Shown here in pieces: positions 18,600 through 26,381 of a DNA stretch of 64,000 nucleotides. The notes under the pieces are model-generated. The model searched no databases and was not told where the DNA came from. It worked only from the letters and a program-made list of their open reading frames with translations. The first letter of the stretch is position 1; each line of letters begins with the position of its first letter. Source of the DNA: Paenibacillus sp. DCT19 (GTDB lineage Bacteria; Bacillota; Bacilli; Paenibacillales; Paenibacillaceae); assembly GCF_003268635.1 (NCBI RefSeq), contig NZ_CP029639.1, positions 2,553,501-2,617,500 of the forward strand, in the 5' to 3' direction. Position numbers and translations under genes: made by a program.

Positions 18600-18647
18600 A
18601 CCTCCCGGCTGGGTATTAAGAAGCATAGGAAACTTTGCCTGGGAGGT
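18600..18647 (+). promoter_or_regulatory. Hairpin that can cover the csp ribosome-binding site
   Basis: ACCTCCC (18600-18606) is the exact complement of GGGAGGT (18641-18647), and the latter is the Shine-Dalgarno sequence of the next gene. Pairing would block translation of the Csp3-like protein. Confidence 0.5.
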
Positions 18648-18655
18648 AACTTTAA

Positions 18656-18994
18656 ATGACACAACAACAAATTCAACAATGTATTGATGCTTGCCTGGAG
18701 TCCATGAATGCTTGCAACGTATGTTACATATCAAGCTTGAAAGAATATGATTTAGCCATGCTGCGTGATTGCATTCGTTTGAGTCGGGAATGTGCAGAGA
18801 TTTGTGGTTTTGCTGCACAAGCGATGACACGTGGAAGTGATTTTATCGCCGAAATTTGTGACTTATGTATAAAAGCATGTGAAGCCTGCGCGGCGGAATG
18901 TGAGAAGCATAGACATGATCATTGCCAAGCCTGTGCGGAAGCTTGCCGTAAATGTGCAGAGGCGTGCCGCATGATGGCGTTAGTCGTGGCATAA
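18656..18994 (+). CDS. Csp3-type four-helix-bundle copper-storage protein
   Basis: Csp proteins form tetramers of four-helix bundles whose cores are filled with Cys that bind many Cu(I) ions. This 112-residue protein has 17 Cys, mostly as CxxxC and CxxC along helices (CIDAC, CNVC, CDLCIKAC, CAEACRKC), the DUF326 pattern. There is no Tat or Sec signal, so it belongs with the cytosolic Csp3 group like B. subtilis YhjQ. Its ribosome site can be sequestered in a hairpin. The gene is 67 bases after a CobW-type metallochaperone. Confidence 0.9.
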   Translation: MTQQQIQQCIDACLESMNACNVCYISSLKEYDLAMLRDCIRLSRECAEICGFAAQAMTRGSDFIAEICDLCIKACEACAAECEKHRHDHCQACAEACRKCAEACRMMALVVA

Positions 18995-19031
18995 TCGTTC
19001 ATTAGTATGCATTAAATAGCAGCTTAACCTT

Positions 19032-19107
19032 AATCCCCTTAAATTGAATGACGTTTGCATAGCATCTATGAAGATGTGTAAACGTTATCTCTTAAGGGGA
19101 TTTTTTG
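19032..19107 (+). terminator. Long terminator after csp
   Basis: AATCCCCTTAA (19032-19042) pairs with TTAAGGGGATT (19092-19102), followed by T-rich sequence. Inner arms ACGTTT/AAACGT and CATCT/AGATG extend the stem. Confidence 0.85.
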
Positions 19108-19207
19108 TTGAGAAACGTTGTGAGGTTAACCGCATTAATTAGCGTCTAGAGCATCATTCATGCGAAATCACACAGCTTAGGTCAAGTACAGAAGTAAGGT
19201 TTACCAG

Positions 19208-19236
19208 TTGCCAAAGCAGAACTCAGTCTGTATAAT
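19208..19236 (+). promoter_or_regulatory. Promoter of the argS leader
   Basis: TTGCCA (19208-19213), a 17-base spacer and TATAAT (19231-19236). Transcription would start about 20 bases before the T-box stem I. Confidence 0.8.
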
Positions 19237-19264
19237 GATGGCAATGAATTGAAACTTACCAATA

Positions 19265-19568
19265 TCTGTGATCAGGAGAGTAACCAGATCCATACATGAC
19301 AGCGAGCCGGAGCGGGTGGAAGCCGGTATGAAATGATCTGTGTGAAACGCACCTGTGAGATGGTTGTCCGAAGTGATGTTTACATGTCTGCAGTATTGTA
19401 ACTCATCAGTGTGAGGGTAATCCGGCATGCGGCCGTTAATCGCACCGAGCGGAACAGTAATAGGACGAATTATTCGTGTACCTAGAAACTGTTCACTTAG
19501 AGTGGTACCGCGGGGACTGTAAATAACAGCTCTCGTCTCTTTTTACAGGAGACGAGGGCTTTTTTTAT
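19265..19568 (+). ncRNA. T-box leader of argS, arginine specifier CGC
   Basis: The leader has the canonical parts in order: the K-turn-like start GATCAGGAGAGTA, the distal stem I with GAGCCGG and GGTGGAAGCCGGT, a specifier segment GAAACGCACC in which CGC (19348-19350) is an Arg codon, the T-box sequence AGAGTGGTACCGCGG (19499-19513) and a terminator AGCTCTCGTCTC/GAGACGAGGGCT followed by seven T. Uncharged tRNA-Arg should stabilise the antiterminator and switch argS on. Confidence 0.93.
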
Positions 19569-19610
19569 TTTCTAATTACGTATTTATTAATAAATCAAGG
19601 AGTGTTTTAG

Positions 19611-21338
19611 ATGTTGAAAAAGCAGGCTGCTGCACATATTGCCCCCTTAACCGGGCTTGAAGAATCAGAAGTATTGAACCTACTGGAGGTACCGCCACAA
19701 CAGGAGATGGGCGATATTGCGTTTCCGTGTTTTGTGTTAGCTAAGTCGTTGAAAAAGGCTCCCGTAGCGATCGCAACGGAGATTGCGAGTGCATTGCAAT
19801 CGGATATTCTAGAGGCTGCTCCAGCAGGGCCATATGTTAACATCCGATTTAAACGTGAGCAGCTGGCAACACAGCTGCTGCAGGAGCTGGGACAGTCTGG
19901 ATTTGGCAAGCTTGAAGAAGGTATTGATGCTCGTGTTGTGATAGATATGTCCTCCCCAAATATTGCCAAACCGTTCGGCGTCGGACATTTGCGTTCAACC
20001 GTCATTGGAGCCGCGTTATATCGTTTGTATAATGAAGTGGGTTATACCGCGGTGAGTGTGAATCATTTGGGAGATTGGGGCACCCAATTTGGCAAACAGA
20101 TTGCAGCATACAAGCGGTGGGGGAACGATGCAGCATTACAGGCAGAACCGATCCGCACTTCGCTTGAACTGTATGTCCGCTTTCACGATGAAGCTGAGCA
20201 TGATCCGTCTTTGGAGACGGAGGCAAGAGATTGGTTTCGCAAGCTAGAGCAGGGGGATGAAGAAGCTAAGCGGTTATGGGCTTTTTTCGTTGAAGTAAGC
20301 ATGAAGGAATTCGATCGGATGTATGAGCGTTTAAACGTGAAGTTTGATTATACGCTAGGTGAGAGCTTTTACAATGATAAGATGGGTGCAGTCGTAGATG
20401 AACTCCGGGCGAAAGGATTGCTGGAAGAGAGTGATGGGGCACTTGTGGTGCGCCTGGAAGAAGAGAATATGCCCCCTTGCTTAATCATCAAAAAGGACGG
20501 AACAACGATCTATCCAACCAGGGATCTAGCTACAGCGATATATCGGCATGATGTCATGAAGGCAGACAAGATGTTATATGTGGTTGGAGGTGAGCAGAAG
20601 CTGCACTTCAATCAGGTTTTTGCAGTGTTATCCCGGATGGGTTATGACTGGTCTGCGAATTGTGAGCATATTCCGTTTGGTCTGATGCGTTTCGAAGGAA
20701 GGAAAATGTCTACTCGCCGTGGTAAGGTCGTCTTTTTACAAGAAGTATTGGACGAAGCGGTCTCCCGTGCAATGCAGATTATTCAGGAGAAGAACCCTAA
20801 TCTGCCTAATCCGCAGGAGGTTGCGGAGGCAGTAGGTGTAGGGGCAATTGTATTTGGAGATCTGAGCAACAATCGTCTGAATGATATCGATTTTTCGTTG
20901 GAAGATGCGGTGAGCTTTGAAGGGGAGACGGGTCCCTATGTGCAGTATGCGTATGCTCGGATTAACAGTGTGCTGGCTAAGGCTAGAGAAGTTGCCGAAA
21001 CGGAGAAAGGCCTTGAAAAGGAGCTAACAGCACTTGATCACGCGAACAACAGCATGAAGCAGAAAGTGACCACGAGTGAACCAACATGGACGTTGTTAAA
21101 ATTGCTGGCTAATTACCCGGAATATTTGAGAAAAGCTGTACACCGCAATGAGCCTTCCGTCATAGCCAAATATGCAATTGATGTTGCACAGGCATTTAAC
21201 CGGTTCTATCATGCAGAACGGATTGCGGACGCACCACTGGAAGAAAGAGCTTTCCGGTTAGCACTAACGGAACGTACAGCAGAACGTCTGGCACACAGTT
21301 TGAATTTGCTAGGTGTAAAAGCACCGGAACGGATGTGA
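19611..21338 (+). CDS. argS: Arginyl-tRNA synthetase
   Basis: ArgS charges tRNA-Arg. This class I enzyme of 575 residues has the HIGH-type signature GVGHLRS near residues 123-129, the ArgS segment VNHLGDWGTQFG, the KMSKS-type loop KMSTRRG at 365-371 and a C-terminal anticodon-binding DALR domain ending VKAPERM. ATG follows AAGGAGTG. The upstream T-box with a CGC specifier independently confirms arginine specificity. An ABC transporter gene starts within a few bases of its stop. Confidence 0.97.
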   Translation: MLKKQAAAHIAPLTGLEESEVLNLLEVPPQQEMGDIAFPCFVLAKSLKKAPVAIATEIASALQSDILEAAPAGPYVNIRFKREQLATQLLQELGQSGFGKLEEGIDARVVIDMSSPNIAKPFGVGHLRSTVIGAALYRLYNEVGYTAVSVNHLGDWGTQFGKQIAAYKRWGNDAALQAEPIRTSLELYVRFHDEAEHDPSLETEARDWFRKLEQGDEEAKRLWAFFVEVSMKEFDRMYERLNVKFDYTLGESFYNDKMGAVVDELRAKGLLEESDGALVVRLEEENMPPCLIIKKDGTTIYPTRDLATAIYRHDVMKADKMLYVVGGEQKLHFNQVFAVLSRMGYDWSANCEHIPFGLMRFEGRKMSTRRGKVVFLQEVLDEAVSRAMQIIQEKNPNLPNPQEVAEAVGVGAIVFGDLSNNRLNDIDFSLEDAVSFEGETGPYVQYAYARINSVLAKAREVAETEKGLEKELTALDHANNSMKQKVTTSEPTWTLLKLLANYPEYLRKAVHRNEPSVIAKYAIDVAQAFNRFYHAERIADAPLEERAFRLALTERTAERLAHSLNLLGVKAPERM

Positions 21339-21342
21339 TCAA

Positions 21343-22434
21343 TTGGTGGGTTGGAGGACAAATACACGTTCTAAGAAAACAACCAACGTAGAGGAAGAGC
21401 AGACATATCATTCAGGAGCCGAAGGGGTGTTGCTGCAACAGGTAAGTAAACGTCTGGGCTCAGTGCAGGTGTTGAAAGAGATTAGTTTTCATATCGCTGT
21501 AGGGGAGTGTGCTGTGTTAGTTGGTAGAAATGGCTCAGGTAAAAGCACGCTCCTGCGAATGTTAGCAGGAATGATCCTGCCGAATTCGGGAAGCATGCAA
21601 TCTTCGTTTAAGGGTCGAACAATGCTCGCGATTGATGGGCTACCTAAGCTACCTTTTACGGCTAAAGAGTACCTCATGACGATGGGAAGGATACATGGTC
21701 TTCGCTCCGCTGTGCTGGAGCAACATATTAAGCAATGGAGCGAACGATTATTCCTTGGTGCAGCGATTGATCAGCAGCTCCCCCTGTTGTCCAAAGGTAC
21801 ACTTCAGAAGGTGAACCTGATTCAATCCTTGCTTCCAGGTCCAGGTGGACTTATCCTGTTAGATGAACCATTGTCCGGTCTGGATCATGCGGCACAGGAA
21901 GCCATCGTGTCGCTGTTACAACAATGGAAAGAGCAAGGGACCACGATTATAACGGCCTGTCATGAGCCCTTAATTATTGAACGTATGGCGGATCATGTCA
22001 TCGTTCTGCAACAAGGAGAAATCCTGCGCCATTGGAGACAGTCTGATCTGGAGTGTATCGGTGAACCTGATATGCGAATCCAGAGTTTAATGCAACAGGC
22101 GGTAGAACTAGGACAAGAGGATCAGATAACGAACGTTACTGGACAACCAGGTGTTCGATCTGTTCACAGCTCTCATATAGAACAACATGGGGTTATAGCA
22201 CATTACGAGTGGTTGTGGGATTGGAGAGTGAGTCGCAGCTCTGCAGACCGGATCATTGGACAGATTATTGCTTCCGGCGGTTCAATTGTATCTGTTCAGC
22301 AGGATAAAAGTTTAATTCAGATGGAACGTTTGTTAGAGGGAAAATCGCCGATCCAAGCGATAGTGGACGAAAAGAATACTTCTTCTCTTGATGCTCTATC
22401 CGCTGCATGTGTTGCTAAGGAGGACGCTCAATGA
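21343..22434 (+). CDS. ABC transporter ATP-binding protein
   Basis: The ATPase domain has Walker A GRNGSGKST, a signature variant LSKGTLQK in place of LSGGQ, and Walker B LILLDEPLSGLD. A C-terminal extension of about 120 residues after the H-loop (ACHEP) resembles those of export-type subunits. The start is uncertain: the frame opens at TTG 21343 or GTG 21346, while the best Shine-Dalgarno (GGAGG, 21353-21357) has no in-frame start at normal distance; a base error here is possible. The gene overlaps the permease gene by ATGA, so they form a two-gene exporter unit. Substrate unknown. Confidence 0.85.
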   Translation: MVGWRTNTRSKKTTNVEEEQTYHSGAEGVLLQQVSKRLGSVQVLKEISFHIAVGECAVLVGRNGSGKSTLLRMLAGMILPNSGSMQSSFKGRTMLAIDGLPKLPFTAKEYLMTMGRIHGLRSAVLEQHIKQWSERLFLGAAIDQQLPLLSKGTLQKVNLIQSLLPGPGGLILLDEPLSGLDHAAQEAIVSLLQQWKEQGTTIITACHEPLIIERMADHVIVLQQGEILRHWRQSDLECIGEPDMRIQSLMQQAVELGQEDQITNVTGQPGVRSVHSSHIEQHGVIAHYEWLWDWRVSRSSADRIIGQIIASGGSIVSVQQDKSLIQMERLLEGKSPIQAIVDEKNTSSLDALSAACVAKEDAQ

Positions 22435-23141
22435 AGTATTTAATCAAGTACTTGTTACAACAGAACATTCGTTCACAGAAATACCTCGCGCCTGTCGTAT
22501 TTTATACAATCGTTATGTTACTAATGTATTCATATAAACCTAACCCAGTAGCGGATAGTTATGGGGTAACGGCCATGCTGCTCTTTTTTGGATCGGCCTG
22601 GTTAGGATTAACCGTAATGAATGCCGAACCCCCGGGGCAGATTCAATTATTGGTGCTTCATGCAGGAAGTAGACGAAAAGTAGCCATTGGGCAATTGATC
22701 AGTGCAGTAGTTATGCAGTTGGCCATGGCCTTGATTACGATTGTTTATCCTATCGTTACTGGAATGTTTGAGAGGCAACCGAGCGCCAATGAATGGATCG
22801 TTGCTTGGTGCGGACATCTTGTATTAGCATTACTCGGCCTTAGCGTCAGTGTATTCTTTCAGAACGCATACATATCCCGGCTCAGCCGAAGCTTACCCAT
22901 CTTCATCGTTGTGTTACTGTCATCATTCGTACAAGTGTCTTTATCGGAGAGATTGCCCGAATCCCTTCAATGGATGTCGTACATACTACCACCCGCTTTC
23001 TACCTTGTTCAGAAGATGATGTTATATGATGGTGGCGGTTTAGGTCAGATTATTCTGGTCTGCACATGGTCTGCTGTGTATGCAATATTGTTATTGAGCA
23101 TTCATATTTGGCTATCTGGTAGAAGGGATTTACGGGGTTAG
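22431..23141 (+). CDS. ABC transporter membrane subunit
   Basis: The 236-residue protein has about six hydrophobic segments, for example VVFYTIVMLLMYSY, VTAMLLFFGSAWLGLTVM, LISAVVMQLAMALITIVYPIV, HLVLALLGLSVSVFF, LPIFIVVLLSSFVQVSL and IILVCTWSAVYAILLLSIHIW. This is the plan of an ABC-2-like permease. Its ATG overlaps the stop of the ATPase gene, implying translational coupling. I do not recognise the exact subfamily or its substrate. Confidence 0.8.
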   Translation: MKYLIKYLLQQNIRSQKYLAPVVFYTIVMLLMYSYKPNPVADSYGVTAMLLFFGSAWLGLTVMNAEPPGQIQLLVLHAGSRRKVAIGQLISAVVMQLAMALITIVYPIVTGMFERQPSANEWIVAWCGHLVLALLGLSVSVFFQNAYISRLSRSLPIFIVVLLSSFVQVSLSERLPESLQWMSYILPPAFYLVQKMMLYDGGGLGQIILVCTWSAVYAILLLSIHIWLSGRRDLRG

Positions 23142-23242
23142 AAGCCGTCCTCATCGTTAACTTGAATGTTAGTCCCGGTTTGGTTACGATAGAGGGACAT
23201 GAAGATGGAGTAACATTTACGGAGATGAGGGGGCGCTCGCTT

Positions 23243-23794
23243 ATGCACAACACAGGCATGAAGAATGGTGACATGCTGGACAGCGAACACTCCAGAGAAT
23301 TGTTTGCTTATTACGGATTAGCGGTTTATTACGGACAGTCCCTTGAACAGCAGCTGGTCAATCTGATTTTATTAATGAAATTGTCCCAGGGCAAAGTGAT
23401 GACAGATGAGGATCTGGAGGATCTATACGAGCGGAAAATGAGCAGTTCATTGGGTCAGCTTATCCATGAAGTTCGCCATCATTTTACGTTCTCGGACGAC
23501 GAGACCCGGCAATTAAATGAACTATGGCAACAACGCAACAGCATCGTACATCACTACTTCAAGGAACGAATCCATGAGACGTTTAGTCCTGAAGGGCGAT
23601 CAAGGATGATAAGCGAATTAGAGGATTTTAAGAACCGTGCACAAGAGTTGGAAATGACCCTGCAGATCTATACGGCTGCATGGATTGACCAGCTTGGTCT
23701 GGATGCCGAGTCTGCCGCAGCATTGCAACGACTTGAACGTATGCATGAGGAGAGCATGTGCTGTCGTTCAACCGAAGAGGATGAGGCATTGTGA
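23243..23794 (+). CDS. Small helical protein with HEPN-like RxxxxH motif
   Basis: I do not recognise the family firmly. The 183-residue protein is helical and acidic. FAYYGLAVYYGQSLEQQLVNLILL and LWQQRNSIVHHYF look like the paired helices of HEPN-like domains, where RNxxxH is a frequent catalytic or structural signature. I prefer the ATG at 23243 because AGGGGG precedes it at 9 bases; the frame is open back to 23162. It overlaps the next gene by four bases. HEPN proteins are often RNases or toxins, but there is no adjacent nucleotidyltransferase, so function is open. Confidence 0.6.
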   Translation: MHNTGMKNGDMLDSEHSRELFAYYGLAVYYGQSLEQQLVNLILLMKLSQGKVMTDEDLEDLYERKMSSSLGQLIHEVRHHFTFSDDETRQLNELWQQRNSIVHHYFKERIHETFSPEGRSRMISELEDFKNRAQELEMTLQIYTAAWIDQLGLDAESAAALQRLERMHEESMCCRSTEEDEAL

Positions 23795-24435
23795 GGACAG
23801 GCATGTCAGACAAGAGGAAGCCGAAGTTGAAGCGAATGATACTAATCTTCTTGGCATCCATCGTTGGTGGTGGATTCGTGTGGGCTTGTATCACAGCTTG
23901 GCTTATAATGACGTATAGCGAGCAAGCATCAACACGTATATCGGATGCGGCTATCATACTCGGCGCAGCAGTGGTAGGAAACGAACCTTCACCTGTATTT
24001 CGCGAACGTATTGAGCACGCCATATTGTTGTATCATCAGGGCGCAGTAAGTCATTTGCTGTTCACTGGTGGTGCTGGCAGTGTGGAGCAGCGTACGGAAG
24101 CTGAGGTTGGACGTGATTATGCCATAGCACACGGCGTGGATCCAGCAGATATTCAGCTTGAGACAGAGTCGCACATTACAGAGGAGAACTTTACATATTC
24201 GATTGGTGTCGGAGAGCAAGCAGGATTCCAAACATATACGATTGTAAGTGATCCATTACATATGAAGCGATCGATGATGCTGGCCAGCGGTTTAGGCATG
24301 GATGTTGTACCTTCTCCAACACGTACGACAGCTTATCAGACATGGCGCAGCAAGCTTCCTTTTCTAGTGCGAGAGACGGTTCTTTACATGGGATATGTAT
24401 GCAAAGGTTGGATAGACAATCCGCAGCAGCCATAA
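23791..24435 (+). CDS. YdcF/SanA-family membrane protein (DUF218)
   Basis: DUF218 proteins have an N-terminal membrane anchor and a Rossmann-like outer domain linked to envelope functions. The protein has a basic N-terminus, one hydrophobic segment (ILIFLASIVGGGFVWACITAWLIM), then DAAIILGAAV, FRERIEHAILLYHQG, LLFTGGAG and TESHITEENF, all typical of the family. GTG 23791 overlaps the previous stop; ATG 23803 is an alternative start. The terminator hairpin includes its stop region. Confidence 0.85.
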   Translation: MRTGMSDKRKPKLKRMILIFLASIVGGGFVWACITAWLIMTYSEQASTRISDAAIILGAAVVGNEPSPVFRERIEHAILLYHQGAVSHLLFTGGAGSVEQRTEAEVGRDYAIAHGVDPADIQLETESHITEENFTYSIGVGEQAGFQTYTIVSDPLHMKRSMMLASGLGMDVVPSPTRTTAYQTWRSKLPFLVRETVLYMGYVCKGWIDNPQQP

Positions 24436-24459
24436 GGCTTTAGCGGATTGTTTTTTTTA
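24416..24459 (+). terminator. Terminator after the YdcF-like gene
   Basis: ACAATCCGC (24416-24424) pairs with GCGGATTGT (24443-24451) and is followed by a run of T. The 5' arm lies inside the coding region. Confidence 0.85.
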
Positions 24460-24502
24460 TTTTCGAATATAAGCATCACTATTGGATAAATCCACTTGGT
24501 AT

Positions 24503-24676
24503 TCAGGTTCCGGGATAATTAATCGCCGCACTGATCAGGGCTGCTACGCTAAACCCAATGAGCCACCATGGCCAACGAGCCTTATGTTGTCTACGTACAG
24601 CTTGGTTTAAACCTACGAGTCCAGATAACAATACGATGATAGCTAAGGAAGTACCTACAATCCAACCGATGCTCAT
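24503..24676 (-). CDS. Small two-segment membrane protein (57 aa)
   Basis: This short minus-strand gene starts with ATG at 24676 after a strong GAGGAGG. The product has two hydrophobic helices, WIVGTSLAIIVLLSGLVGL and WWLIGFSVAALISAAI, joined by a basic turn QAVRRQHKARWPW. It lies 14 bases after the DUF4097-like gene on the same strand, so it is probably the last gene of the TetR operon. I do not recognise the family. Confidence 0.7.
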   Translation of the reverse strand: MSIGWIVGTSLAIIVLLSGLVGLNQAVRRQHKARWPWWLIGFSVAALISAAINYPGT

Positions 24677-24690
24677 AACGCGTTCCTCCT

Positions 24691-25485
24691 CTATAACGAA
24701 TGGGGTGAATACGTGCCTAGAGTGAATCGTCCACCTCGAACTTGGGCGTGAAAAGAGGCAGATGCATTCCCATAAATGTGCTCGTCACGATTCGATTGCA
24801 GGGGGAACTCACTCTGAAGTGTGCCTCCGACGTGTTTATAACGCAATCGGAACCCTTCATTCGGGTTAGGAATTCTTAAATTCACATTGCACCCGGTAGC
24901 AGTGCTATTTACCGATTGTGGCATGGTGGCTGAATGAATGGAGAGTGTTCTGCCCGTCGTATTAGCCTGAATATGAGTGAACTGACCTGTAAGCTGAAAG
25001 CGTGAGGATGTACCTTTTATGTTCATGTGCTCTGCAGTTAAATGCTGTGATTGTACACGACTGCCGACCATGTGTAGGCGGAGCTGCTGCGTATCACCGG
25101 AGATATGTAATTGCCCTGAAGTACAACTGCACTCACAGTGGCTTATTTGAGCATCTTCTACGATAAACCGAGTACCTACGCCCCGAAGGTACAATTGTTC
25201 CAATGTAGAAGGAGGGAGTCCGATAGCCAACGATGTGCGCTGAAAGTGAATACCGATCGGAAAGGACTTCGAACGTCCGTCTCCAATATGAAGCGAACCT
25301 TGGTGATAACGGGTTGTGAAGCATCGTTTATTTGGAAAATGCACAGATGCTCGCTGAATTATTCGTACATGCTGATCCCTACTGCGATATATGTGCACTT
25401 CACCTTGCATCCATTCGAGTGAGAGGGAGAGGACAGGTTCTTGAATAAGCCACTCTTTGCGAATCATATGTGTGTTAATTTTCAT
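24691..25485 (-). CDS. DUF4097-like beta-helical protein
   Basis: The 264-residue protein consists of short alternating strands with repeated patterns such as LRLHMVGSRVQSQHLTAEHM and FTHIQANTTGRTLSIHS, resembling the DUF4097/adhesin-like beta-helix of Firmicute membrane-stress operons. There is no signal peptide. I start at 25485, where ATG overlaps the end of the TetR gene; the longer frame would run back into that gene. It is in one operon with the TetR regulator and a small membrane protein. Function unknown. Confidence 0.7.
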   Translation of the reverse strand: MKINTHMIRKEWLIQEPVLSLSLEWMQGEVHIYRSRDQHVRIIQRASVHFPNKRCFTTRYHQGSLHIGDGRSKSFPIGIHFQRTSLAIGLPPSTLEQLYLRGVGTRFIVEDAQISHCECSCTSGQLHISGDTQQLRLHMVGSRVQSQHLTAEHMNIKGTSSRFQLTGQFTHIQANTTGRTLSIHSATMPQSVNSTATGCNVNLRIPNPNEGFRLRYKHVGGTLQSEFPLQSNRDEHIYGNASASFHAQVRGGRFTLGTYSPHSL

Positions 25486-26176
25486 GGGGAACATCTCTTG
25501 TATGTTGATGAGTGTCCTGAACGGGATAGGTATAAGCCCCCATCTCGTTATGCTGGTGGATAATCTGATCAATTAACGTGTCAGTAACGATCGGAACACC
25601 GATGGTACTCATCATGTGTTGCAAGAAGTGCAGACGGGTCTTCGTTTCCTCAGGTGTACGGCTGAATAAGGCTGGATTAATCCAAATATTGATCAGCATT
25701 AAGAAAATTTCCGCACAGGCTTCAGGATTTCCCGTAGTGATCGAGCCGTCTGTAACGCCTTCACGCATGATTGCAGCTATGATCGGGGCATCAATTTGAA
25801 CCGTTTGTTGAATGCCTTTGACGATAAATAAAGGATTTTTGATCTGGGTTAATAGCACTCGATCTAAGGAGTGTACCTGTTGATTAGAGACGATGTGTTC
25901 AAGAATATACACCAATTTGTCCTTTGCTGAGATTGCGGTAGCCTTTTCCACAAGTTGATCCAGCATTTGAGCTGCAAAAGCAAATTGTCGCTCCATTACA
26001 GCATCAAGAATCTCTTCTTTGGATTTGAAATGATGATACACCGCGCCTTTCGACATGCCTAAATGATCAATAATGTCCTGAATACTCGTCTTCTCGTAGC
26101 CTTTCGCGGTGAATAATTGTGCTGATACGGTAAGGATGTGTTCTAACGTCTGTTCAGGGAATTTGTTTCTTGCCAT
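25475..26176 (-). CDS. TetR/AcrR-family transcriptional regulator
   Basis: The N-terminal helix-turn-helix is clear: LEHILTVSAQLFTAKGYEKTSIQDIIDHLGMSKGAVYHHFKSKEEIL at residues about 10-56. The rest is the usual helical ligand-binding and dimer domain; total 233 residues. The minus-strand promoter is near consensus and a palindromic site covers its start point, so the protein probably represses itself and the two genes behind it. The ligand is unknown. The exporter operon upstream ends at its own terminator and may or may not be under its control. Confidence 0.92.
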   Translation of the reverse strand: MARNKFPEQTLEHILTVSAQLFTAKGYEKTSIQDIIDHLGMSKGAVYHHFKSKEEILDAVMERQFAFAAQMLDQLVEKATAISAKDKLVYILEHIVSNQQVHSLDRVLLTQIKNPLFIVKGIQQTVQIDAPIIAAIMREGVTDGSITTGNPEACAEIFLMLINIWINPALFSRTPEETKTRLHFLQHMMSTIGVPIVTDTLIDQIIHQHNEMGAYTYPVQDTHQHTRDVPHEN

Positions 26177-26192
26177 AGCTACCTCCTTATTG

Positions 26193-26209
26193 ATACCGAC
26201 CGTTGGTAT
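26193..26209. promoter_or_regulatory. Palindromic operator of the TetR gene
   Basis: ATACCGACCGTTGGTAT is an imperfect 17-base palindrome with ATACC/GGTAT outer arms. It lies directly downstream of the -10 element of the TetR promoter, over the likely start of transcription. Confidence 0.7.
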
Positions 26210-26211
26210 GT

Positions 26212-26240
26212 ATAATACGAGAAGATGGTCAGATTGTCAA
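26212..26240 (-). promoter_or_regulatory. Promoter of the TetR operon
   Basis: On the minus strand, TTGACA (26240-26235), a 17-base spacer and TATTAT (26217-26212). Near-consensus sigma-A promoter. Confidence 0.8.
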
Positions 26241-26267
26241 TAAGAGGAAGTTTCTCGGAGCGAAAAG

Positions 26268-26321
26268 TCAAAAAAACCGATGAATATCAACAGATTGAAT
26301 GTCTGCGATACACATCGGTTT
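26268..26321 (-). terminator. Terminator of the bmrCD-like operon
   Basis: On the minus strand AAACCGATG pairs with CATCGGTTT (arms at 26313-26321 and 26274-26282), followed by T-rich sequence. It separates the exporter operon from the TetR operon. Confidence 0.75.
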
Positions 26322-26381
26322 AATTTCGTACACACGGAAAATTCATTTTAACTTAGATGTAGAGCAACATAATGCTTTACT

